DNA of 64,000 nt from Microbacterium elymi (GTDB lineage Bacteria; Actinomycetota; Actinomycetes; Actinomycetales; Microbacteriaceae): positions 1,922,001 to 1,986,000 of the forward strand of contig NZ_CP091139.2 in NCBI RefSeq assembly GCF_021582895.2. The letters run 5' to 3'. Each line of letters begins with the position of its first letter. Positions within the stretch are counted from its first letter, which is position 1. Under the pieces are notes generated by a model, which was not told the DNA's origin, ran no database searches, and saw only the letters and a program-made list of their open reading frames with translations. A program made the translations under genes and the position numbers. Below are positions 41,725 through 51,155 of this stretch, in pieces.

Positions 41725-42633
41725 TGGACGCGTTCCGCATTCCGCTCGGCGACTGGGTCGAATCCGCCATCAACTGGGTGATCGACACCCTCGGAGGACT
41801 CTTCGACGTCATCTCCGCGATCTTCAACGCGCTCTACGACGCTGCCGACTGGCTGTTCGGCGCACCCCCGTTCTGGGTGATCATCATCGTGGTCGCCGCC
41901 ATCGCCTGGCTCGTCAAGGGCTGGAAGCTCGCCGTCGGCTCGATCATCGGCCTGCTGCTGATCGTCGTGGTCGGCCAGTGGGACAACGCGATGGACACCC
42001 TCGCGCTCACCCTGGTCGCCGTGATCATCGCGGTCGCCATCGCGATCCCGGTCGGCATCTGGGCGGCGCGCTCGCAGACCGTCTCGACAATCGTGCGACC
42101 GATCCTGGACTTCCTGCAGACGATGCCCGCCTTCGTCTATCTGATCCCGGCGATCTTCCTGTTCGGCATCGGCGTAGTGCCGGGAATGGTCGCCACGATC
42201 CTCTTCGCCGTCGCACCGGGTGTGCGCCTGACCGAGCTCGGCATCCGCGGGGTGGACAAGGAAGTGGTCGAGGCCGGCAACGCGTTCGGTGCGACACCGG
42301 GCCGGATCCTGCGTCAGATCCAGCTTGCCGCTGGCGATGCCGTCGATCATGGCCGGCGTCAACCAGGTGATCATGCTCGCCCTGTCGATGGCGGTGATCG
42401 CCAGCATGGTCGGCGCCCCCGGCCTCGGCAAGGACATCATCCAGGCGCTGAGCCGCACCGACATCTCGCTCGGCTTCGAGGCCGGACTGTCGGTGGTCAT
42501 CATCGCGATGATCCTCGATCGCATCACGGGTGCACTCGGCGCGGCCAAGCGCCCCCGCCGCACGTCCGCCGCGATCACTACCGACGAGGCGCCGGCCGCG
42601 GCATCCGTGCCCGCCGGCATGAACGCGGCCTGA
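41724..42633 (+). CDS. Glycine betaine/proline ABC importer, permease subunit
   Basis: About 302 residues, ProW/OpuAB-like. Begins DAFRIPLGDWVESAINWVID, with helices WVIIIVVAAIAWLVKG and TLALTLVAVIIAVAIAIPVG, LDFLQTMPAFVYLIPAIFLF, and the coupling segment EAGNAFGATPGRILRQIQLP. The frame breaks within that segment at 42323-42328 (CTGCC written CTTGCC); correction continues LAMPSIMAGVNQVIMLALSM. It lies between the ATPase and substrate-binding genes in one operon. Confidence 0.94.
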
Positions 42634-42670
42634 CACCCATCCCAGACCCGGCGCGCCCGCGCGCCGTCGT

Positions 42671-42691
42671 GCCCGCGGATACTCCGCGGGC
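42671..42691 (+). terminator. Intra-operon hairpin between permease and binding-protein genes
   Basis: GCCCGCGGA and TCCGCGGGC form a perfect 9-bp stem with a 3-base loop in the 100-base gap. Such stems between transporter genes often protect or attenuate mRNA so that the binding protein is made in different amounts; there is no T-run for a full terminator. Confidence 0.5.
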
Positions 42692-42733
42692 CTCCCCAAC
42701 ACCCGTGACAGCACACGGGAGGAAAGGAATCAC

Positions 42734-43633
42734 ATGAAGAAGCGCACACTGCTCGGCGCCCTCGCCATGGGCGCCGTGGCCAGCATCGCGCTGGTCGGCT
42801 GCTCCAGCTCGACCGGCGGCGACAGCGACGGCGGCTCCGCCGACAAGGGCACCATCACGGTCGGCGTGTTCAACGGCTGGCCCGAGGGCGAGGCCGCCTC
42901 GTACCTGTGGCAGCAGGTCCTGCAGGACCAGGGCTACACCGTCGACCTCGAGTACGCCGACGCCGGACCCGTCTTCGCCGGGCTCGCCGGGGGCGACTAC
43001 GACGTGGCCTTCGACGGCTGGCTGCCGACCACGCACAAGACCTACTTCGAGAAGTACGGCGACGACCTCGTGGACGTCGGCTCGTGGAACGACGACGCCA
43101 AGCTCACGCTCGCCGTGAACGCGGACGCGCCGATCGACTCGATCGACCAGCTGGCGGCGAACGCCGATAAGTTCGGCAACCGCATCGTCGGCATCGAGCC
43201 GGGTGCCGGCCTGACCGAGGCGATGGAGAAGAAGGTCATCCCCGAGTACGGCCTGGACAAGATGGACTTCCTCACCTCGTCCACCCCGGCCATGCTCGCC
43301 GAGCTGAAGAAGTCGTTGGACGCCGGTGACGACATCGTCGTGACACTGTGGCGCCCGCACTGGGCGTACGACGCCTACGACCTGAAGGATCTGAAGGACC
43401 CGAAGGGCGCCTTGGGTGCCGCCGAGTCGATCCACACCGTGACCCGCACCGGGTTCGCGGATGACTTCGCCGACGTCAACGGCTGGTTCAAGGGGTTCAA
43501 GATGGACTCCGACCTGCTGTTCTCGCTCGAGAATGCGATGTTCCGCGAGGATCACAAGCAGAGCGAGTACCCGGGCATCGTCAAGAAGTGGATGTCCGAG
43601 AACCAGGACTACGTCGACTCGCTCACCTCGTGA
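42734..43633 (+). CDS. Glycine betaine ABC importer, substrate-binding lipoprotein
   Basis: Intact 299-residue OpuAC/ProX-type protein. The signal peptide ends in a lipobox LVGC, so the mature protein is lipid-anchored outside the membrane. The binding domain has FNGWPEGEAASYLWQQVLQD, VAFDGWLPTTHKTYFEKYGD, VGIEPGAGL and VVTLWRPHWAYDAYDLKDLK; the several tryptophans fit the aromatic box for quaternary ammonium groups. It has a strong GGGAGGAAAGG ribosome site and is followed by a strong terminator. Confidence 0.95.
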   Translation: MKKRTLLGALAMGAVASIALVGCSSSTGGDSDGGSADKGTITVGVFNGWPEGEAASYLWQQVLQDQGYTVDLEYADAGPVFAGLAGGDYDVAFDGWLPTTHKTYFEKYGDDLVDVGSWNDDAKLTLAVNADAPIDSIDQLAANADKFGNRIVGIEPGAGLTEAMEKKVIPEYGLDKMDFLTSSTPAMLAELKKSLDAGDDIVVTLWRPHWAYDAYDLKDLKDPKGALGAAESIHTVTRTGFADDFADVNGWFKGFKMDSDLLFSLENAMFREDHKQSEYPGIVKKWMSENQDYVDSLTS

Positions 43634-43655
43634 CCCGATAGGTCACCGAGCGAGG

Positions 43656-43698
43656 CGAAGGGGCCGGTACCGCGTGTTCTGCGGGTACCGGCCCTTCG
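43656..43698 (+). terminator. Rho-independent type terminator of the betaine importer operon
   Basis: CGAAGGGGCCGGTACC and GGTACCGGCCCTTCG pair across a 12-base loop with one bulged G, followed by TCTCGTCG. It begins 22 bases after the binding-protein stop and lies before the convergent TetR gene. Confidence 0.85.
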
Positions 43699-43747
43699 TC
43701 TCGTCGCTGCGCTCCTCGCTCAGGGACCTGGGACGGAGCGGGAGCGG

Positions 43748-44374
43748 TCAGCGTGAGCCGCCGTCACCGACGAGGTGCCACCAGGTCTCGGCGAGCACGT
43801 CGAACTCCGTACCTGAGCCCGGCTCGAAGCCGCCGGTGCGCATCCAGTACAGCGCCGTCTGATCGAGGTTCGCGAACGCGAGCTCGCCGCGGAAGTGCCG
43901 ACTCGCGGGATCGAACCTGCCCGCCGCATCCAGCCCCTCGACGACATCGGCCACGACCTCTTCGACCCATCCGGAGAACAGGCCGCGGATGTCGGGGTCC
44001 ACGGCTGAGGCCTCGGTGGCCGACAGGATGTACGGGCGGATGCGCGGCCATCGCACGGCCTGATTGCGCAGCCACTCGGTGAGCAGCTCACGCGAGCCGA
44101 TCTGCACCGCCTCGACGAGCGGACTGGCTGTGGATCCCCCGGTGCCGGCGCGCGCGTGCCGGTCGAGGATCTCGTTCAGCTCGGCGATCAGCGCGCGCAT
44201 GAGATCCTGCCGCGACTCGAAATGCGCATAGAACGTGACTCGAGTCGTGCCGGCGGCCGATGCGATGTCGTCGATCGTCGTGGCGACGTAGCCACGTGAG
44301 ACGAAGAGGTCCAGCGCGACCTCGAGCAGCCGCCTGCGAGTCGTCTCCTTCTGCAGCTGCCGTAGGTTCGCCAT
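43748..44374 (-). CDS. TetR family regulator of the catabolic cluster
   Basis: A 208-residue regulator: KETTRRRLLEVALDLFVSRG, then the helix-turn-helix TTIDDIASAAGTTRVTFYAH. It is divergent from the first phosphotriesterase-like gene, with an inverted repeat at 44421-44449 over a TTGACA box. The same 20-nt core recurs at 54235, upstream of the transporter at the far end of the cluster. It therefore probably represses both outer promoters until a substrate or intermediate binds. The 75-residue middle part is longer than minimal TetR proteins. Confidence 0.92.
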   Translation of the reverse strand: MANLRQLQKETTRRRLLEVALDLFVSRGYVATTIDDIASAAGTTRVTFYAHFESRQDLMRALIAELNEILDRHARAGTGGSTASPLVEAVQIGSRELLTEWLRNQAVRWPRIRPYILSATEASAVDPDIRGLFSGWVEEVVADVVEGLDAAGRFDPASRHFRGELAFANLDQTALYWMRTGGFEPGSGTEFDVLAETWWHLVGDGGSR

Positions 44375-44420
44375 GAATCCGAGCCTAACTCTGCTCGGCG
44401 GGGTCGCCGGTCACTGTGGT

Positions 44421-44449
44421 CACTCACTTGACAAGCTGTAAAGTGAGTG
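44421..44449. promoter_or_regulatory. TetR operator overlapping a -35 box
   Basis: CACTCACTT (44421-44429) and AAGTGAGTG (44441-44449) are exact complements around an 11-base centre. A TTGACA box (44428-44433) sits inside, so binding would block transcription. The core 44424-44443 matches 54235-54254 at 17 of 20 bases. Confidence 0.85.
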
Positions 44450-44502
44450 CGAAGCTGGAGAGCGATCCCGCCGGATCACCCGACTCGATGGAGAGGAACC
44501 CT

Positions 44503-45486
44503 GTGAGCGGCACAGTCCACACCGTCCTCGGCGACATCCCCGCCGACCAGCTCGGCGTCGTCGCGACGCACGAAGCGCTGCTGTCGGTGGTCCCCGGAGC
44601 GCAGTACGCGTACGACATCCCGTTCGACCGGTCCGAGATCTTCGCCGCCCTCGCCGTGAAGCTGCGCGCCTTCGCCGCCGCCGGGGGAGGCACGGTCGTC
44701 GACGCCACCGGGATGTTCCACGGGCGCGACCTGCCGCTCTACGAGGCGCTGTCCCGGGCGACCGGCGTGCACATCGTGGCCTCGACCGGACAGGGGCCCG
44801 AAGACGAACTGGGCGGCTATTTCCTCACCCCGCAGACCAACCCGCCCACACCGTGGCCGGCCGAGCGGTTCGCCGAACTGTACGCGCGCGAGATCACCGA
44901 GGGCATGGTCGTCCCGCGCGTCGAGCGCCGCGGCCACGCCGGCCTCATCGCGATCGGCGTGACGCCGGCCGGGATGACGCCGACCGACGAGAGCCAGACC
45001 CGCGGGGCCGCGCGGGCGGCCGTCGTGACCGGGACGGCGCTGTCGGTCCGGTACGGCGCCGACGCCGTGCACGATCTCGAGGTCGTGCGCGATGCCGGCC
45101 TGCCCGTCGACCGCGTGGTCGTCGGCGGGCTCGACCGGCCCGACGCCCTCGCCACCGGCGCCCCGATCGCCGTCGCCGAAGCGGGCGCGTACGTCGGCAT
45201 CGACCACATCGGACACCTCGGCGCCGACCTGCCGACCGACCTCGAGCGCGCACAGCTGGTCGCCGAGCTCATCTCCGCGGGCCACGGCGACCGCATCATC
45301 CTCTCGTCGAGTGCGATCGGCGTGGCGAAGGGGCACCCGGATGCCGACGCCGACACCGCGCCGGAGTACGCGCACGTGCTCGAGGTCTTCGTGCCGATGC
45401 TGCGGGATGCCGGCGTGCCGGATGACGACATCCATCGCCTGCTCGTCGACAATCCGGCCGCCCTCCTGGCTGTGAAGGAGCACTGA
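44503..45486 (+). CDS. Phosphotriesterase-family protein lacking metal ligands (probable pseudoenzyme)
   Basis: A 327-residue protein of the phosphotriesterase/PTE-like lactonase family (SGTVHTVLGDIPADQLGVVA at the start, AAGGGTVVDATGMFHGRDLP). Compared with its neighbour, five of six expected metal ligands are gone: HxH is H-E-A, the bridging Lys is Ala (AGLIAIGV), the two later His are Gly (VVTGTAL, VVVGGLD), and the final Asp is Ser (ILSSSAI). It should not hold the binuclear metal centre. GTG at 44503 has a GGAGAGGA ribosome site; an ATG 15 bases upstream is an alternative. It ends one base before the active paralogue. Confidence 0.88.
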   Translation: MSGTVHTVLGDIPADQLGVVATHEALLSVVPGAQYAYDIPFDRSEIFAALAVKLRAFAAAGGGTVVDATGMFHGRDLPLYEALSRATGVHIVASTGQGPEDELGGYFLTPQTNPPTPWPAERFAELYAREITEGMVVPRVERRGHAGLIAIGVTPAGMTPTDESQTRGAARAAVVTGTALSVRYGADAVHDLEVVRDAGLPVDRVVVGGLDRPDALATGAPIAVAEAGAYVGIDHIGHLGADLPTDLERAQLVAELISAGHGDRIILSSSAIGVAKGHPDADADTAPEYAHVLEVFVPMLRDAGVPDDDIHRLLVDNPAALLAVKEH

Positions 45487-45487
45487 C

Positions 45488-46442
45488 ATGGCGCACGTGA
45501 ACACCGTCCTCGGCCCCGTCGCCCCCGAGGAGCTCGGCTTCGTCGCCGTGCACGAGCACATCGGGTACGGGATGCCGGGGTCAGAGCTGGACCCCCAGTG
45601 GTGGAAGAGCCCCGAACAGCGCTACGACGAGACCGTCCCGAAGCTGCGCGCGTTCCATGAGAACGGCGGCGGCACGTTCGTCGACGCGACCGGAATCTGC
45701 AACGGCCGGGACGTGCCCTATTACCAGTCGCTGTCTGAGAAGACCGGTGTGCACATCGTCGCGTGCACCGGCTTCGTCGGCGGCGACACCGCGCTGAAGT
45801 TCTTCGCCGACGCGAGCGTCGACTACCTCTACCGCCAGTTCGTGCACGAGATCACGGTCGGCATCCAAGGCACCGGGGCTTGCGGCGGGGATCATCAAGG
45901 TCGGCGTGAGCCGCGGGTTCCGGATGAAGGAGCTCGACCTGCGCATCTACCGCGCCGCCGCGCGCGCCGCGCTGCAGACCGGGGTGCCGGTCTTCACGCA
46001 CCTCGCCGTCGACGTCGAGCCCGCGCTGGCGATCTTCGCCGAGGAGGGGCTCGCGCTGGACCGCGTGCTGTTCGGCCACGCCGACGACGGCGTCAGCCAG
46101 GGCAGGGTGAACCAGGAGGCGATCCTCGCCGCGGGCGGGCGGCTGGGCTTCGACACGTTCGGGTACGACCTCGAACTGCCCGACCCGCCGTTCTGGGGAC
46201 GCCACCGCGACGAGCGGCTCGCGCACTTCCTCGGCCTGGTGCGGGCCGGGCACGTCGACCGGCTGCTGGCCTCGGCCGACGCCAACTGCAGCCCGCTGGG
46301 CTGGCCCGGCGTGAAGGGCCATACCGTCAACTACCTGTTCGAACAGCTCATCCCGGCCCTGCACGCCGCCGACATCGACGACGACACCATCCACCGGATC
46401 TTCGTGACGAACCCCGCCGGCTTCCTCGCGATCGACCGCTGA
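45488..46442 (+). CDS. Phosphotriesterase-family metal-dependent hydrolase (lactonase/esterase-like)
   Basis: About 317 residues with the complete metal site: VHEHIGYGM (HxH), the bridging lysine in AGIIKVGVSRG, PVFTHLAVD, LFGHADDGV and LLASADANCSP. PTE-family enzymes hydrolyse lactones, carboxyl or phosphate esters; this branch is close to PTE-like lactonases. The frame breaks at 45878-45883 (GCTGC written GCTTGC), right before the lysine; correction gives GTGAAAGIIKVG. It is coupled to the degenerate paralogue upstream and is the likely ring- or ester-opening enzyme of the cluster. Confidence 0.92.
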
Positions 46443-46452
46443 CACCCGAACA

Positions 46453-46503
46453 CCGAACGACCCCGAACGACCCCGAACGACCCCAGAACGACCCCAGAAC
46501 GAC
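46453..46503. repeat. Five tandem 10/11-bp repeats before the monooxygenase gene
   Basis: Units CCGAACGACC (three copies from 46453) and CCAGAACGACC (two copies) fill the gap between the hydrolase stop and the monooxygenase ribosome site (ACAAGGA). Repeat number would alter spacing but no coding frame. Confidence 0.9.
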
Positions 46504-46514
46504 AAGGACGCGTC

Positions 46515-47630
46515 ATGGACCTGAAGAATCTCGACATCGCCATCGTCGGCGCCGGCTACGCCGGGGCCGCCACCGCCAAGGCCCTCAGCCGGCTCGGCGC
46601 GACGGTGAACGTCTACGAGAAGGCGCGCGAGATCCGCGAGGTCGGCGCCGGCATCGGGCTCCGGCCGTCGTCGCTGGCCGCATTCCGCTCCTGGGGCATG
46701 CTCGACGCGATCGAACGGGTGACCAGCCCGAGCGAGAGCTTCGAGATCCTCACCGCGACCGGGCAGCGCATCGCCGAGGAGGAGTGGCCCGAGAAGGACG
46801 TCTTCGGCCTGACCACCCGGTTCGTCCACCGCGGCGACTTCATCGACGCCCTGATCGGCGAGCTGCCCGACGGGATGGTGCACACCTCGCACACGCTCAC
46901 CCGCATCGACGACACCGGCACTCGGCCCGTGCTGGAGTTCGCGAACGGCAAGACGGTGACCGCCGATCTCGTGATCGGGGCCGACGGCATCCGCTCGCTC
47001 GTGCGCGAGCAGCTGTTCGACGATCGCCCGCCGATCTACGCGGGGGAGCACGCCTACCGGGCCGTGATCGACATCGCCGACGCGCACGGTCTGCCGTTCG
47101 ACGACAAGCTGCGCATGTACCTGGGCCACGGCACGAAGATCTACTCGCTGCCGCTCGAGCACCGCGGCCAGATCTCGTTCGACATCACCGCACTGAACCC
47201 CGACCCGACGCCGAACCCGCGCGACGGAAAGCAGGCGATGCTCGCCACCGTCGCCGGCTTCGAGGACGCGATCGTGCAGACCACCCGCGACCTCGACATG
47301 GGCATCGTCAACGTCCGCGCCGTATACGACATCGACCCGATCGAGGTGTGGCACTCCGAGGCCGTCGCGCTGGTCGGCGACGCCGCCCACGCCATGTGCC
47401 ACCACCAGGGACAGGGTGCGAACTCGGCCATCCTCGATGCGCAGGTGCTGGCCGAGGCCCTGGCCGGCGCCGACTCGGTCGCCGCGGCGCTGGCGCAGTA
47501 CCAGGCGGCGCGCAAGCCGATCACCGACGGGCTGCAGAAGGTGTCGCGCGAGGGCTGGAGCGAAGACGAGATCCAGACCGTGTTCCCCGGGCAGAAGCCC
47601 GGCGACCTCGCGGCGACGGCGAAGGGCTGA
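46515..47630 (+). CDS. FAD-dependent monooxygenase, salicylate hydroxylase-like (group A)
   Basis: Intact 371-residue flavoprotein. FAD-binding GxGxxG is IAIVGAGYAGAATAKAL, the DG motif is VIGADGIRSLVR, and the GD motif is VALVGDAAHAMCHHQGQGAN. It would hydroxylate an aromatic ring using NAD(P)H and O2. The neighbours (hydrolases before and after) suggest that the ring is freed from an ester or lactone first. The substrate is not deducible. Translation begins 12 bases after the repeat array. Confidence 0.92.
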   Translation: MDLKNLDIAIVGAGYAGAATAKALSRLGATVNVYEKAREIREVGAGIGLRPSSLAAFRSWGMLDAIERVTSPSESFEILTATGQRIAEEEWPEKDVFGLTTRFVHRGDFIDALIGELPDGMVHTSHTLTRIDDTGTRPVLEFANGKTVTADLVIGADGIRSLVREQLFDDRPPIYAGEHAYRAVIDIADAHGLPFDDKLRMYLGHGTKIYSLPLEHRGQISFDITALNPDPTPNPRDGKQAMLATVAGFEDAIVQTTRDLDMGIVNVRAVYDIDPIEVWHSEAVALVGDAAHAMCHHQGQGANSAILDAQVLAEALAGADSVAAALAQYQAARKPITDGLQKVSREGWSEDEIQTVFPGQKPGDLAATAKG

Positions 47631-47633
47631 CGG

Positions 47634-48539
47634 ATGCCGCTGAACCCCGTGATCGCGCAGGTCCTCGCGTCGCTGCCGACGCCGTCGCCCGGACCGATCG
47701 ACCCCGTCGCGCTGCGCGCAGCCGACGAGGCGCACCTGGCACCGGTGGCCGAGCGCCCGGTCGTGGCGCGGGTGGACGACGAGATCGCGCACACCGTGCA
47801 CGGCGACGTGCCGGTGCGCATCTACCGCGACGGCGACGGCGACCGCGGCATCCTGGTCTACCTGCACGGCGGAGCGTTCTTCCTCGGCAGTCTCGATACG
47901 CACGACCACATCGCCCGCGCGCTCGCGGCGGCGACCGGGCTCACCGTCGTCTCGGCCGGCTACCGGCTCGCGCCCGAGCACCCGTTCCCCGCGGGGCTCG
48001 ACGACGCGACCGGCGTCGTGCGGTGGGCAGCCGACCGGTTCCCCGGCCCGGTGCGGGCGGTGGCCGGCGACAGCTCGGGCGGCACGTTCGCCGCCGCCGT
48101 CGCCGCGCGGCTGCACGACGAGGGGTTCGACCGCATCACCCACCAGGTGCTGCTGTACCCGTCGCTCGACCTCGACTTCGACCAGAGCCGCTACCCGTCG
48201 CTGGTCGAGAACGCCACCGGCTACGGGCTCGAGTACGCCGGCCTGGCCCCGTTCAACGCCTTCTACCTGCGCAGCGGCGCCGACCCCGATGACCCGCTCG
48301 TGTCGCCGATCAAGCGGGTCGACCTGGCCGGGCTGCCGCCCGCCCTCATCGTCACCGCCGAGTACGATCCGCTGCGCGACGAAGGCGAGCGGTACGGGCA
48401 GCGCCTGCGCGGGGCGGGCGTCGATGCGACGGTGGTGCGGATGCCGGGGGTCAACCACGGGTTCGTGCAGAACTTCCCGGCCATCGACGAGAGCCGACGG
48501 ACCATCGACCGGGTGGCCGCGTTCCTGGGGGCGCCATGA
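47634..48539 (+). CDS. Alpha/beta hydrolase, hormone-sensitive-lipase (HSL) family esterase
   Basis: A 301-residue esterase. The oxyanion-hole motif is YLHGGAFFLG (HGGG type), the nucleophile motif is GDSSGG, with Asp in EYDPLRDEG and His in GVNHGFVQNF, a full catalytic triad. It would hydrolyse short carboxylic esters. It starts 3 bases after the monooxygenase stop and overlaps the next gene by four bases. Confidence 0.94.
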   Translation: MPLNPVIAQVLASLPTPSPGPIDPVALRAADEAHLAPVAERPVVARVDDEIAHTVHGDVPVRIYRDGDGDRGILVYLHGGAFFLGSLDTHDHIARALAAATGLTVVSAGYRLAPEHPFPAGLDDATGVVRWAADRFPGPVRAVAGDSSGGTFAAAVAARLHDEGFDRITHQVLLYPSLDLDFDQSRYPSLVENATGYGLEYAGLAPFNAFYLRSGADPDDPLVSPIKRVDLAGLPPALIVTAEYDPLRDEGERYGQRLRGAGVDATVVRMPGVNHGFVQNFPAIDESRRTIDRVAAFLGAP

Positions 48540-49444
48540 CCGTCGCCGTCCACCCGATCGCCGCGCCGTGGGGGCGGTTCCACCTCTACAGCTTCCTGAT
48601 CGACGCGCCCGAGCCGGCCCTCGTCGACACCGGCGTGACCGCATCGGCCGCCGGGGTGCCCGCCGCGCTCGAGGGGCTGGGCCGCCGCACCCGCGACATC
48701 CGATGGATCCTGCTCACGCACGGGCACATCGACCACGTCGGCGGTGCGTTCGCGCTGTGGGAGGCGACCGGCCGCAAGGCGCAGGTCGTGATCGGACGGC
48801 GAGACGCCCCGTTCCTGCGCACGCGCCGCGCGCACGTCGACGAGGCGCTCGCCCTGCGCGGCGACCGCGTGCCCGGGCTCGAAGCCGCCAAGACCGCCGA
48901 AGCGGCCGCGGCGATCTCGGGCGAGCTGGAGCCGACCCGCGTGGTCGACGACGGCGACCGGCTCGACCTCGGCGGCGTGACGGTCGACGTGCACGCCGTC
49001 CCCGGGCACACCGCGGGCGGGGTGGCCTACGCGGTCGACGGACACGTGTTCGCCGGCGACGCGGTCCAGGCCTACGGCGCGGCCAGCGGATTCCCCGGAT
49101 ACGAAGACCCCGACGCGTATCGGTCCAGCCTTCAGCGCCTGCAGGCTCTGCATCCCGCGCACCTGTACCTCGGGCATCCCTACCGCCGGGCCGACGGCTC
49201 GCCGTTCCCGGTTGCGCTCGACGCCGTCGACGCCGAGGAGGCGCTCGCCGGCAGCCTGGCCGAGGAAGCCCGCATCCGGGCGGCCGTGGCGGCGCACCCG
49301 CCTCGGCCGGACGATTCGGTGTACTCGCCGTACGCCGGGGTCGCGGCATCCCTCGGCTACACCGGCGACCCGATGCTCGAGCCGTCCCCCTTCTTCACCA
49401 CGATGCGCGGCTACGCGACGCACTCCCCAGGAGCACGATCATGA
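48536..49444 (+). CDS. Metallo-beta-lactamase fold hydrolase
   Basis: A 302-residue protein with the MBL metal-binding set: LTHGHIDHVGG (HxHxDH), VPGHTAGG, FAGDAV and YLGHPY. Such enzymes hydrolyse thioesters, lactones or other esters with one or two metal ions. It overlaps the genes on both sides, so it is translated with them. With the PTE-family enzyme it gives the cluster two metal-dependent hydrolases of different fold. Confidence 0.92.
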   Translation: MTVAVHPIAAPWGRFHLYSFLIDAPEPALVDTGVTASAAGVPAALEGLGRRTRDIRWILLTHGHIDHVGGAFALWEATGRKAQVVIGRRDAPFLRTRRAHVDEALALRGDRVPGLEAAKTAEAAAAISGELEPTRVVDDGDRLDLGGVTVDVHAVPGHTAGGVAYAVDGHVFAGDAVQAYGAASGFPGYEDPDAYRSSLQRLQALHPAHLYLGHPYRRADGSPFPVALDAVDAEEALAGSLAEEARIRAAVAAHPPRPDDSVYSPYAGVAASLGYTGDPMLEPSPFFTTMRGYATHSPGARS

Positions 49445-51154
49445 TCAAAACCGTGACAACCGGCACCCAGACCATCGCGGTGCGCAAGAACCTCGAGATC
49501 CCGATGCGCGACGGCGTCACGCTCGTCGCCGACGCCTACCACGCGCCGGACGAGAAGGCCCGTCCGGCGCTGATCGCCCTCAGCCCGTACGGCAAAGAGC
49601 TGCAGGCGCTCGCGCTCACGATGCCGCCGCAGCGGCGGCCCTCGCCGATGTGGGACGGCTGCATCGAGGCCGGCGACATCGCCCGGGTCGTCGGCGAAGG
49701 GTACGTGCATGTGATCGGCGACCTGCGCGGATCGGGCGGATCCGGCGGCGAGCACATCGGCAACTACAACGCGGGCGGCGTCTCGCTCGGGCAGGACGCG
49801 TACGACGTCATCGAGTGGGTCGCCGCGCAGCCGTGGTGCGACGGCAACGTCGGCATGATCGGCATCTCGTACTTCGGGTCGATGCAGGTGCTGGCCGCCG
49901 CCGAGCGCCCTCCGCATCTGAAGGCGATCTTCGTCTCGGGCGGGCACTACGACTTCTACGAGACGACGTACCACGGCGGCATCATGTGGTTCATGCCGCG
50001 CGCCGCGCGCGAGGGTCGGGGCGGCGACTCGGGCTGGGCGTTCACCGACCGGATCAAGAGCCGGATGCTGCAGAACGTCGATCCGGGCGAGGTCGAGCGC
50101 CGCGTGGCCGAGCGGCTGGCCGACCCCGACATCCAGGCGTGGCCGAATCTCGTGCATACGCTGCACTACCCGGTGCACCACGAGGCGTGGTTCGACATCG
50201 TCACCAACGACCTGGACGGCCCCTGGTACGAGGAGCGCAACCCCATCACGGTCGCACCGAACATCGACATCCCGGTGTGGCTCGAGCTCGACCAGGGCCG
50301 CGGCTGGACCCTGGACGGCACGATCGAGCTGTTCCAGGCGCTGCCCGGCCCCCACAAGCGGCTCTCGATCGGGTCGTACCCGCCGATGCAGTCGCGGCCG
50401 TGGATCGAGGAGCACGACAAGATGTTCCGCTGGTACGACCGGTGGCTGAAGGGCATCTCCAACGGCGTCGAGCACGAGCCGGCCGTCGAGGTGTTCGTCG
50501 AGGGGTCGCGCGAGGTCGTCACAGCCGACCAGTGGCCGCCGAAGCCGGTCGAGCACCGGCCGCTGTATCTGCGCACGCGTCGGGCCCTGTCGGCCGAGCC
50601 CGAGGTCTTCGGGCCCGAGGCGGCCGCGCCCGACGGGTTCTTCCAGGCGCCGCTGACGGTGACCGACACCGTCGAGGTGCTGTCGTGGTCGACCGCCGCG
50701 TTCGAGCAGCCGGCCGAGCTGATCGGCACCGGTGCGTTCCACCTGTACGCCGCGATCGACCAGGACGACACGAACTTCATCCTGCGACTGTGGGATGCCG
50801 CGCCCGGCGGCACGCGGCAGCTGCTGACCACCGCGTACCTGAAGGCGTCGCAAGCGCGAGCTCGACCCCGACCGGTCGGCCGAGGGCAGCCCGGTGCACC
50901 CGCACACCCGCAAGGTGCCGGTGGTGCCGGGCGAGATCACCGAGTACGTGCTGCGGATCTACCCGTTCGCCGCGACGATCCTGCCCGGGCACCGGCTGGT
51001 GGCCGAACTGTCGTGCGACGAGCCGCTGAGCGACGAGCACAACGCGCTGCTGCCGCCCGACGCGTTCCACCTGCCGGTGGGCCGCCCGGTCACCCACACG
51101 ATCTACCGCGACGCGCAGCATCCGTCCCGGCTCGTGCCGCCATTCACGGTGTGA
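49441..51154 (+). CDS. CocE/NonD family hydrolase (X-Pro dipeptidyl-peptidase S15 fold)
   Basis: About 570 residues. The catalytic domain starts RKNLEIPMRDGVTLVADAYH and has the nucleophile motif GMIGISYFGSMQ, with a preceding YVHVIGDLRGSGGSGGE; a C-terminal jelly-roll domain follows (VEVLSWSTAAFEQPAELIGT). The family includes cocaine esterase and glutaryl-acylase-type amidases. The frame breaks at 50850-50855 (GCAGC written GCAAGC); correction joins YLKASQ to RELDPDRSAEG. It is the fifth hydrolase-type gene in the operon. Confidence 0.92.
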
Positions 51155-51155
51155 G

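Noticed and set aside
45852..48644. A 930-codon open frame on the minus strand across the catabolic genes
   Set aside because: The plus strand holds four recognisable enzymes with complete active sites; the minus frame has none.
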